Source: an uncultured Clostridia bacterium (lineage in GTDB: Bacteria > Bacillota > Clostridia > Christensenellales > Aristaeellaceae). From it: a stretch of DNA of 8,029 nt. Shown in pieces: positions 1-5,278 of this stretch (its first letter is position 1; each line of letters opens with the position of its first letter). The translations under genes were made by a program, and so were the position numbers. The stretch lies in the NCBI GenBank assembly GCA_934631055.1, contig CAKTXP010000104.1, forward strand, positions 1 through 8,029, read 5' to 3'. Below the pieces are notes generated by a model. The model saw nothing but the letters and a program-made list of their open reading frames with translations, made no database searches and was not told the DNA's origin.

Positions 1-177
1 CATTTCGTTTCCGCTCAGCATATGGGTCTGCGCGCGGGAAGCGCCTGTGCGCTGGCGGCAAAGCGGCTGGAAGCGGGCGGGGAGCCGCTGAGCTATCTGA
101 CGCTGCTTCCGCTGTATCTGCGCGCGCCGCAGGCGGAGAGGGAGCGCGCCGCGCGGGAGGCGGCAAAGCATGAGTGA
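1..177 (+). CDS. tsaB: TsaB, tRNA t6A biosynthesis protein, C-terminal fragment
   Basis: This is the last 58 codons of a gene that begins before the window, read in frame 1 and ending in TGA at 175-177. The visible tail (...SYLTLLPLYLRAPQAERER...) matches the usual end of TsaB/YeaZ, a short hydrophobic strand followed by Tyr-Leu-Arg-x-Pro-x-Ala-Glu. TsaB is an inactive ASKHA-fold partner of TsaD and TsaE and is needed for N6-threonylcarbamoylation of adenosine 37 in ANN-decoding tRNAs in the cytoplasm. The gene overlaps the start of rimI by 8 bases in another frame, which implies translational coupling. The tsaB-rimI order is common in Firmicutes and supports the call. Only the tail is present, so the nucleotide-binding region cannot be checked. 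Confidence 0.82.
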   Translation, partial: HFVSAQHMGLRAGSACALAAKRLEAGGEPLSYLTLLPLYLRAPQAERERAAREAAKHE

Positions 178-649
178 GCCGTTCATCCGCCCGATCCGCG
201 AGGAGGACGTAGCGCAGATCCACGCCATTGAAAAGGTATGCTTTGCGATGCCGTGGTCGGAGGAATCCATCCTGCACGATGTGAAGGAAAACGTCGTGGC
301 ACGCTGGCTGGTTTTGGATGACGGAGAGGGCAATGTGCTTGCCTACGCGGGCATGTGGTTCGTGCTGGACGAGGCGCATGTATGCAACGTTGCCGTCCGA
401 CCGGACAGCCGCGGAAAGGGATACGGCAGACGCATCTTCACCGCGCTCATTGATTTGGCGATGGAAAACTCGATGGCGATGATCACGCTGGAGGTTCGCA
501 GGAGCAACACGGTCGCACAGAATCTCTATCACGCCTGCGGCATGCTCGACGTAGGATATCGCAAGCGGTATTATGAGGATAATAAAGAGGACGCGCTCAT
601 CATGTACCGCGATTTCGTCTATCCTGAAGACGGCGAAAAGCAGGCGTAA
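170..649 (+). CDS. rimI: Ribosomal protein S18-alanine N-acetyltransferase RimI
   Basis: A 159-residue single-domain GNAT acetyltransferase. By family knowledge it transfers acetyl from acetyl-CoA to the N-terminal alanine of ribosomal protein S18. Visible marks are the N-terminal CFAMPWSEES segment (residues 24-33, the family F-x-x-PW-S motif), the strand-loop AVRPDSRGKGYG (75-86) carrying the R-G-K-G-Y-G acetyl-CoA loop, the TLEVRRSN block (106-113) and the RimI-type tail RKRYYEDNKEDALIM (131-145). By alignment from memory, E108 and Y120 correspond to the general base and acid of RimI. The usual GF after LYHAC is GM here, a mild change. GGGAGG at 155-160 sits 9 bases before the ATG, inside the end of tsaB. 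tsaD, often the next gene, does not follow. Confidence 0.93.
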   Translation: MSEPFIRPIREEDVAQIHAIEKVCFAMPWSEESILHDVKENVVARWLVLDDGEGNVLAYAGMWFVLDEAHVCNVAVRPDSRGKGYGRRIFTALIDLAMENSMAMITLEVRRSNTVAQNLYHACGMLDVGYRKRYYEDNKEDALIMYRDFVYPEDGEKQA

Positions 650-680
650 ACCGTACAGAAGACACACAATTCGGAGGACA

Positions 681-714
681 AGGGCTGTCAATCGGCGCTG
701 CCCTCTTTTCTTTT
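681..714 (+). terminator. Weak intrinsic terminator after rimI
   Basis: AGGGC at 681-685 pairs with GCCCT at 700-704. The stem continues past a T-T mismatch by two further pairs. A pyrimidine tail with two runs of four T follows (705-714). The position, 31 bases past the rimI stop and before the next operon, fits a terminator. The stem is short and the T run is broken by C, so strength is doubtful. Confidence 0.4.
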
Positions 715-742
715 GGCGAAAAATGGAGTACAATATTAGAAT
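713..742 (+). promoter_or_regulatory. Possible sigma-A promoter for the hydrolase/MurF-like/Ddl-like operon
   Basis: TTGGCG (713-718) could be a -35, with TAGAAT (737-742, 18-base spacer) as its -10. TACAAT (729-734) is a better -10 by itself but has no convincing -35 at the right distance. This A/T-rich patch in a GC-rich genome lies about 45-55 bases before the first gene and just after the terminator-like hairpin. It is therefore the best promoter candidate, but the exact boxes are uncertain. Confidence 0.28.
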
Positions 743-785
743 CCGGAATCATGGGGATGACTAGATTAGGAATAGGGGCGAAGGG

Positions 786-1580
786 ATGCAGCTTGACATT
801 CGCGGAACGACGGTCGATGTGACGGTAAGCGGAGAAAAGGGGCGCGGCGTACTGCTGCTGCACGGATTCATGTGTTCGGCGCAGATGATGAGCAGCGTGC
901 AATCGGCGCTGAGCGGGCAGATGCGCGTGGCGGCTGTTGATTTTCCCGGACACGGCAAGAACGGGAAGAGCTCGCCGCCGCCCAAGCCGTGGGGCGTGCC
1001 GGATTACATGGAGATGACCGCGGAGATCATCCGCAGGCTGGAACTTGCGCCATGCGACATCGTCGCCCATTCCTTCGGCGCAAGGGTTGCGATCCTTCTG
1101 GCGGCGACGTATCCCGAGCTGGTCGGGCGGATGGTTTTGACCGGCGCGGCGGGCATCAAAAAGCCGCAGACCGGCGGGGCGAATATGAAGCAGCGGCTGT
1201 ATAAGGGGCTTCGCGGCGCGGTCAACCTGATGGATAAGACCCGACTGTTTGGCGACCTGCCGGAAAAAGGGCGCGAAGCGCTCGTACAGCGGTTCGGCTC
1301 GGCGGATTACAAGGCGCTCTCTCCGGAGATGCGCAAGACGTTCGTCAAGATCATCTCGCAGGATCTGACCGACGAACTGCCGAGCATTAAAGCGCCGACG
1401 CTGCTCTACTGGGGCGAGGACGACACGGAGACGCCGCTCTGGATGGGCAGAGTGATGGAAGAGAAGATCCCCGATGCGGGGCTGGTCGTGGAGAAGGGCG
1501 CGGGACACTTCGCCTATCTCGAACATAACCAGACGTTTTTGCGCATCGTAAGAAATTTCCTGCTGGAGGGAAGAGCGTGA
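786..1580 (+). CDS. Alpha/beta-fold hydrolase, first gene of the MurF-like/Ddl-like operon
   Basis: A 264-residue soluble alpha/beta hydrolase of ordinary length. The core strand and oxyanion loop LLLHGF lie at residues 23-28. The nucleophile elbow is A-H-S-F-G (94-98) with S96 as nucleophile; the usual first Gly of GxSxG is Ala, a known variation. The acid is probably D213 in YWGEDDTETP and the base H241 in GAGHFAYLEH, so a full Ser-Asp-His triad is present. Residues of about 120-200 would form the cap that sets specificity. There is no signal peptide, so it should be cytoplasmic. AGGGG at 774-778 lies 7 bases before the ATG. The stop overlaps the GTG of the MurF-like gene in GTGA, a strong sign of coupling. 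The substrate cannot be told from sequence; context suggests a cell-wall precursor, an ester or a thioester. Confidence 0.88.
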   Translation: MQLDIRGTTVDVTVSGEKGRGVLLLHGFMCSAQMMSSVQSALSGQMRVAAVDFPGHGKNGKSSPPPKPWGVPDYMEMTAEIIRRLELAPCDIVAHSFGARVAILLAATYPELVGRMVLTGAAGIKKPQTGGANMKQRLYKGLRGAVNLMDKTRLFGDLPEKGREALVQRFGSADYKALSPEMRKTFVKIISQDLTDELPSIKAPTLLYWGEDDTETPLWMGRVMEEKIPDAGLVVEKGAGHFAYLEHNQTFLRIVRNFLLEGRA

Positions 1581-3127
1581 GATTCCTTTTAAATGTATTG
1601 CAGGCGGTCGCGCTGGGCTGCGCGAGCGCGGCGGCAGGGCGGCGCGTGCTGCACTATTTGCAGCTGGAGAGTTATCAGCTGCCGGGATATATGAAGAGCG
1701 TGAAGCGCAATGCGATGCGCGCGCTCATCCCGCCGGTTGCGATGGCGGCTGTGGGCGTGGCGGCGCTCGTCGTCAGCGGGCTGCCCGGACTGGCGCTGCT
1801 GCTGGAAGCGCTGACGGCGCTGCTGCTGGTCGTGCGGGCGAGCAGGGAAAAGGCGAAGAAGCCTTTCGTCGTGACCGAGCGCGTCAAGCGGCTGATTGCG
1901 GTTCACGCCGCGGTGAACGCGCTGCTGGCGTTCATCCTGCTGTGGATTTCGCCTGTGCTGGCGTATCTGCTGCCGGCGTTTGAGCCGGCGCTGCTGATGC
2001 TGGCGGCGGTGATTGCCGCGCCGATGGAGAAGCACATCGCCAATCAGTTCGTCAAGGACGCTCAGGCGCGGCTTGACGCGATGCCGAATCTAATCAAGAT
2101 CGGCATTACGGGCAGTTATGGCAAGACGAGTACGAAGTTCCTGCTGAGGGACATTCTGTCGGTCAAATACAACGTGCTGGCGACGCCGTCGAGCTTTAAC
2201 ACGACGATGGGCGTGACCCGCGTTATCCGCGAACAGCTCACGCCCGCGCATCAGGTGTTCATCGCCGAGATGGGCGCGCGCCATGTGGGGGATATCAAGG
2301 AGCTGGTCGAGCTGGTTCATCCGTCGATGGGGCTTATCACATCGGTCGGGCCGCAGCATTTGGACACGTTCGGAACGATCGAGCGCGTGCGCGATACGAA
2401 ATATGAGCTGATCGACGGATTGCCCAAGGACGGAACGGCGATTTTCGCACGGGACGGCGCAATCTGCGAGGAGCTTTACGCCAGATGCCCGCTGGAACAC
2501 AAGTATATGCCGGGCATGCTGGTCGATGCGAAGGAGATTGCCAGCGGCCCGTGGGGAACGCGGTTCACGCTTGTGGACACCCAGACGGGGGAGAAAGCCG
2601 CCTGCCAGACGAGGCTGCTGGGCGAACACTCCATCTCCAACCTGCTGCTGTGCTGCACGGCGGCGCGCGCGCTGGGGATGACGCTGGAGGAAATCGCGCT
2701 GGGCGTATCGCACTGCCAGCCGGTCGAGCATCGGCTTGAGCTGCTGGACGGCGGCGCGGGTATCAGCATCATCGACGATGCCTTTAACGCGAATCCGGTC
2801 GGCGCTCAGTGCGCACTGCGCGTGATCGCGGGCTTCCCGGGACGGAGAATCATCATCACGCCGGGCATGGTTGAGCTGGGCGGCGAGGAAGCCGCTTTCA
2901 ACCGGAAGTTTGGCGAGCAGATGGCAAAGAGCGTGGATCTCGCGATTCTGGTCGGCAAAAAGCATACACAGCCCATTGTCGAGGGCTTGAAGGAAGCGGG
3001 ATTCCCGCAGGAAAACATACATGTGGTGGGCAACTTGGAAGAAAGCACGACGCTGCTTCATTCGATTATGAAAGCGGGCGATGTGGTGCTTTACGAAAAC
3101 GATCTGCCGGATAATTACAGCGAGTGA
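1577..3127 (+). CDS. Membrane-anchored MurF-like Mur ligase
   Basis: A 516-residue protein. Residues 1-150 hold about four or five hydrophobic helices (roughly 3-20, 49-67, 69-87, 108-130, 133-149). From 171 on it is a Mur ligase: P-loop GITGSYGKTST (176-186; K183, T184), EMGARHVGDI (231-240), a candidate carbamoylated lysine K275 in DTKYEL, HRLELL (385-390), and DDAFNANP (400-407), the MurF-type DDxYNANP block. The C-terminal domain has PGMVELG (429-435) where MurF usually has GDMxELG, with Asn442 where MurF often has His. The N-terminal UDP-MurNAc-tripeptide domain of true MurF is absent, its place taken by the membrane region. By family, such enzymes join an amino acid or dipeptide to a carboxylate using ATP. 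A lipid-linked or membrane acceptor is inference. The start is GTG, overlapping the hydrolase stop; the ddl-like gene follows 15 bases on. A genome-wide canonical MurF may exist elsewhere. Confidence 0.88.
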   Translation: MRFLLNVLQAVALGCASAAAGRRVLHYLQLESYQLPGYMKSVKRNAMRALIPPVAMAAVGVAALVVSGLPGLALLLEALTALLLVVRASREKAKKPFVVTERVKRLIAVHAAVNALLAFILLWISPVLAYLLPAFEPALLMLAAVIAAPMEKHIANQFVKDAQARLDAMPNLIKIGITGSYGKTSTKFLLRDILSVKYNVLATPSSFNTTMGVTRVIREQLTPAHQVFIAEMGARHVGDIKELVELVHPSMGLITSVGPQHLDTFGTIERVRDTKYELIDGLPKDGTAIFARDGAICEELYARCPLEHKYMPGMLVDAKEIASGPWGTRFTLVDTQTGEKAACQTRLLGEHSISNLLLCCTAARALGMTLEEIALGVSHCQPVEHRLELLDGGAGISIIDDAFNANPVGAQCALRVIAGFPGRRIIITPGMVELGGEEAAFNRKFGEQMAKSVDLAILVGKKHTQPIVEGLKEAGFPQENIHVVGNLEESTTLLHSIMKAGDVVLYENDLPDNYSE

Positions 3128-3142
3128 GGAGCGTGTGAATAG

Positions 3143-4351
3143 ATGGATAAGATGAATGTTGCGGTTTTCTTCGGTTCGCGGAGCTGCGAGCATGACGTGT
3201 CGATCGTATCGGCACTTCAGCTCATCGAGGCGGCGAAGGCGGCGAATTTTCAGGTGACGCCGGTCTACATTTCCCGCGACGGACTTTGGTACACGGGCGA
3301 GCCGCTGGAACAGATCGAGACGTTCCGCGATTTCAACCCGATGGCGAAGGGCATCACGCGCGTGACGCTCGACGTGACCGCCAATGCGGGCGATTTGTGG
3401 GCATGGCCGCCGCAGAGAGCCGGTCTGTTTGCGAAAGTGCCGACGCCGGTCGCCCATATCGACTGCGCGATCCCGGTCTTTCATGGCTGGCACGGCGAGG
3501 ACGGCACGATCCAGGGCTTGTTTGAAATGGCGAATATTCCGTATGCGTCTACCGGCGTGCTGGGCTCCGCCATCGGCATGGATAAGATTGCGATGAAGCT
3601 GCTGCTCCGCGGCGCGGGCTATCCGGTGTTGGATTTTGTATGGTTTACGCGCGAACAAATTAAAAAAGACCGGAAGTCGGTCGTTGAGCGCGTGGAGAAA
3701 GAGATTAAGTATCCGGCGTTTATCAAACCGGCGGCGCTGGGCTCTTCCATTGGCGTTTCCCGCGCGAAGAACCGCGAAGAGCTGGAGCGCGCGCTGGAGG
3801 TTGCCGCGTCGTATGACCGCCGCATCCTGGTGGAGGTCGGCGTGGTGCATCCGGTCGAGATCAACTGCGCGGCGCTGGGCTACGGCGAAGAGGTACAGAC
3901 CTCGGTCTGCGAGATGCCGATCCCGTCGAGCAACGACACGTTCCTCGACTTCTGGCAGAAGTATCTGCGCAACGCCAGCACGAAGGGCGAAGAGAGCCGC
4001 GGCATGAAGTCGCTCAGCCGCGCCGTGCCTGCGCCGATCGGCGAGGAGCTGACCCAGCGCATCCAGACGATGACGGCGGAAATCTTCAAGCTGATGGACT
4101 GCTGCGGAACCATCCGTGTGGACTATATTCTGGATCAGAACGACGTACTGTTCGTCAACGAGCCGAACACGATCCCCGGCTCTCTGGCGTTCTATCTCTG
4201 GAAAGCCTGCGGGCTGGACTTCCCGAAGCTGGTGGAGAAGATGGTCGAGGATGCCCTGCGCAAGCATGCTGACAAGAACAGCAGCGTATTTGCCTACGAT
4301 TCGAGCATCCTCAAGAAGGTCGCGTCCGGCAGCAAGGGCGCGAAGCGGTAA
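3143..4351 (+). CDS. D-Ala-D-Ala ligase-like ATP-grasp enzyme, divergent subtype
   Basis: A 402-residue ligase, longer than typical Ddl (about 300-370). In order: the N-terminal substrate loop GSRSCEHDVS (11-20; E16 matches E. coli DdlB E15), HGWHGEDGTIQG (114-125), YASTGVLGSAIGMDK (134-148), the ATP-grasp strand FIKPAALGSSIGVS (193-206; S201 matches S150), KY (273-274, matching DdlB K215-Y216), RVD (325-327) and NEPNTIPG (339-346; the Mg-binding E340 and N342). Known Ddl joins two D-alanines with ATP in the cytoplasm. Two oddities: the region after KY is about 12 residues longer than in DdlB, and after PG the sequence is SLAFYLW, so the conserved Ser-x-x-P that holds the second substrate is gone. 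A GAGG ribosome site at 3126-3131 region favours the ATG at 3143 over the one at 3152. The product may be a variant dipeptide. Confidence 0.88.
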   Translation: MDKMNVAVFFGSRSCEHDVSIVSALQLIEAAKAANFQVTPVYISRDGLWYTGEPLEQIETFRDFNPMAKGITRVTLDVTANAGDLWAWPPQRAGLFAKVPTPVAHIDCAIPVFHGWHGEDGTIQGLFEMANIPYASTGVLGSAIGMDKIAMKLLLRGAGYPVLDFVWFTREQIKKDRKSVVERVEKEIKYPAFIKPAALGSSIGVSRAKNREELERALEVAASYDRRILVEVGVVHPVEINCAALGYGEEVQTSVCEMPIPSSNDTFLDFWQKYLRNASTKGEESRGMKSLSRAVPAPIGEELTQRIQTMTAEIFKLMDCCGTIRVDYILDQNDVLFVNEPNTIPGSLAFYLWKACGLDFPKLVEKMVEDALRKHADKNSSVFAYDSSILKKVASGSKGAKR

Positions 4352-4583
4352 AAGAGGGGGAGACGGGTATGGGGCTTTGCCCCAAACCCCATAAGGGCGC
4401 TGCCCTTAACCCGCAAGGGGACATTGTCCCCTTGACCCCATCTTTGCTTTGCTGCGCAAAGCATGAGGATAACAGACTATGGATATGATCCTGTATCACG
4501 AAGTGATACAGGGAGAAAGGGTGCAGGGAACCATGTTCCCTGCTGGGGTTTGGGGCAAAGCCCCAAAAAACGTCCCCCCTCTT
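4352..4583. repeat. Palindromic intergenic element with terminal inverted repeats of about 39 bases
   Basis: The left arm (4352-4390) and right arm (4545-4583) are inverted copies. The inner 21 bases (4370-4390 against 4545-4565) are a perfect match. The outer AAGAGGGGG...GACG of the left arm pairs with CGTCCCCCCTCTT (4571-4583) with small differences, and the short stretch between is unmatched. The element fills the entire gap between the convergent stop codons of the Ddl-like gene and the LUD gene, and its outer end runs into the LUD stop. TAA occurs just outside both ends (4349-4351 and 4583-4585), which could be a 3-base target duplication or simply two stop-codon contexts. No coding sequence is present. 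It resembles a MITE- or REP-type dispersed repeat; copy number elsewhere is unknown. Confidence 0.75.
4371..4564. other. Array of seven perfect triloop hairpins inside the palindromic element
   Basis: Seven consecutive perfect stem-loops can be read. They are 4371-4383 (5 bp, loop TTT), 4392-4408 (7 bp, GCT), 4414-4434 (9 bp, ATT), 4445-4463 (8 bp, TGC), 4490-4512 (10 bp, GAA), 4523-4543 (9 bp, CAT) and 4552-4564 (5 bp, AAA, extendable by one T-A pair). All have three-base loops. The first and last are also mates of each other in the outer palindrome, so two alternative foldings are possible. None is followed by a clean T run on either strand, so they are not textbook intrinsic terminators. 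They would still probably impede polymerase from both converging genes. Confidence 0.8.
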
Positions 4584-5196
4584 AATATCCTAAGTCTTCG
4601 TCAATGAGGAGAACTTTGGTCGTCTTTCCGCCGGGTGCAAGATCGAACGACGCGAAGATGTGGCACATCGGACTGGGGCATTTTGCCGGATTGCATGCGC
4701 CGTTTTCCGCGCAGGGCGTTTTCAGCCCCTGACGGCGGGCGTTGAGCGGACAGGCAACTTCCTTGATGCGCTTGACCGCCTGCGTGTAGCCGCCGCTGAC
4801 CAGCTTGTTTCTGCCGACGATGACGTAGACCGTCGAAGGTCCATAGCACATCGCCGCGACGCGGTTGCCGTTGCCGTCGATCTGAACGATTAGACCATCC
4901 TGCGTCAGCGCGTTGGCGGAACAGATATAGGCCTGCGCGTTCATCGCCTGATGCAGCAGCGCGGGGCGCTCGGCGGGCGCGGCCTCCCAATGCCAGAGGA
5001 CGTGATGACCGTTTTCGCGAAGGAGCGGCGCAAGCCCCATCTGCTGGCAGGTGGCGCTGCCGCCGAACGCAACGGACGCCCCGTCGGGCAGCTCCGACAG
5101 GATGAACGCGGCGGCTTCCTGTGCGGTGGCGAAAACGGCGGCTTCAAAATGGCGGCGCCTGAGCGCGGCGGCGGTTTTTTCGAGCATTTCCATCAT
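4582..5196 (-). CDS. LUD (LutC/DUF162-like) domain protein
   Basis: A 204-residue single-domain protein with the LUD fold marks: AFGGSATCQQMGL (43-55), ICSANALTQDGLIVQIDGNGNRVAAMCYGP (91-120, the family sANAlt-x-dG ... DGxGNRVAam-x-yGP signature), VIVGRNKLV (125-133), a Rik-x-aaP-x-NA-x-R block near 142-154, and a C-terminal LLIDEDLGY. A late cysteine cluster (C162, C168, C173, C178; C-x5-C-x4-C-x4-C) could bind a metal or Fe-S centre. Relatives include LutC of lactate utilisation, but there are no lutA/lutB neighbours, so the role is unknown. The ATG at 5196 is chosen because GGGAGG (5210-5205 on this strand) is 8 bases upstream; ATGs at 5193 and 5187 are possible alternatives in or near the start. 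It is transcribed towards the Ddl-like gene, alone, from its own promoter. Confidence 0.87.
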   Translation of the reverse strand: MMEMLEKTAAALRRRHFEAAVFATAQEAAAFILSELPDGASVAFGGSATCQQMGLAPLLRENGHHVLWHWEAAPAERPALLHQAMNAQAYICSANALTQDGLIVQIDGNGNRVAAMCYGPSTVYVIVGRNKLVSGGYTQAVKRIKEVACPLNARRQGLKTPCAENGACNPAKCPSPMCHIFASFDLAPGGKTTKVLLIDEDLGY

Positions 5197-5204
5197 AGGA
5201 CATT

Positions 5205-5210
5205 CCTCCC
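5205..5210 (-). promoter_or_regulatory. Ribosome binding site of the LUD gene
   Basis: On the reverse strand GGGAGG stands 8 bases before the ATG at 5196. An ATG nearer to it (5203-5201) is out of frame, so this site fixes the start at 5196 among the clustered Met codons. Confidence 0.75.
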
Positions 5211-5228
5211 TGTTTTGAATGTATCTTC

Positions 5229-5237
5229 ATTATACCA
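5229..5237 (-). promoter_or_regulatory. Extended -10 promoter of the LUD gene
   Basis: On the reverse strand the sequence reads TGGTATAAT: a perfect TATAAT (5234-5229) with the TG of an extended -10 one base upstream. No good -35 is visible at 16-18 bases, as is usual for extended -10 promoters. Transcription would start near 5222, giving a leader of about 25 bases containing the GGGAGG site. It lies in the divergent gap between the LUD gene and the membrane-protein gene. Confidence 0.65.
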
Positions 5238-5266
5238 GCAGACAGAAGGGGAGAAAAGCATTTTTT

Positions 5267-5273
5267 GAGGTGA
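5267..5273 (+). promoter_or_regulatory. Ribosome binding site deciding the TTG start at 5279
   Basis: GAGGTGA stands 5 bases before the in-frame TTG at 5279. The upstream in-frame ATG at 5219 has no purine-rich site before it and lies across the divergent LUD promoter, so the TTG is the better start. Confidence 0.55.
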
Positions 5274-5278
5274 GCGCG

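Noticed and set aside
600..1526. Reverse-strand open frame of 308 codons opposite the hydrolase
   Set aside because: Runs across the rimI end, a promoter region and a hydrolase with an intact catalytic triad; composition is antisense-like.
1577..3127. PgsB/CapB poly-gamma-glutamate synthase or MurT
   Set aside because: The DDxFNANP and ELG blocks are of MurF type. There is no PgsC/PgsA neighbour, no Cys-x2-Cys zinc ribbon and no GatD partner as expected for MurT.
2090..4267. Reverse-strand open frame of 725 codons opposite the MurF-like and Ddl-like genes
   Set aside because: It spans two well-supported forward genes and their junction, has an Arg/His/Gln-rich composition typical of the antisense of GC-rich coding DNA, and shows no family motif.
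3143..4351. VanA/VanB-type D-Ala-D-Lac resistance ligase
   Set aside because: The Lys-Tyr of D-Ala-D-Ala enzymes is kept where VanA has a His-containing loop, and no VanH dehydrogenase, VanX dipeptidase or two-component genes are nearby.
4490..4512. tRNA or small structured RNA gene at the 10-bp hairpin
   Set aside because: There is no cloverleaf, no T-loop or anticodon pattern; the hairpin is one of a series inside the palindromic element.
4371..4564. CRISPR array
   Set aside because: The hairpin stems differ from one another, and there are no direct repeats with regular spacers.
5219..5278. Upstream ATG extension of the membrane-protein gene
   Set aside because: The ATG at 5219 has no ribosome site and overlaps the divergent LUD promoter. 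GAGGTGA before the TTG at 5279 is a better start signal, though the longer form cannot be fully excluded.
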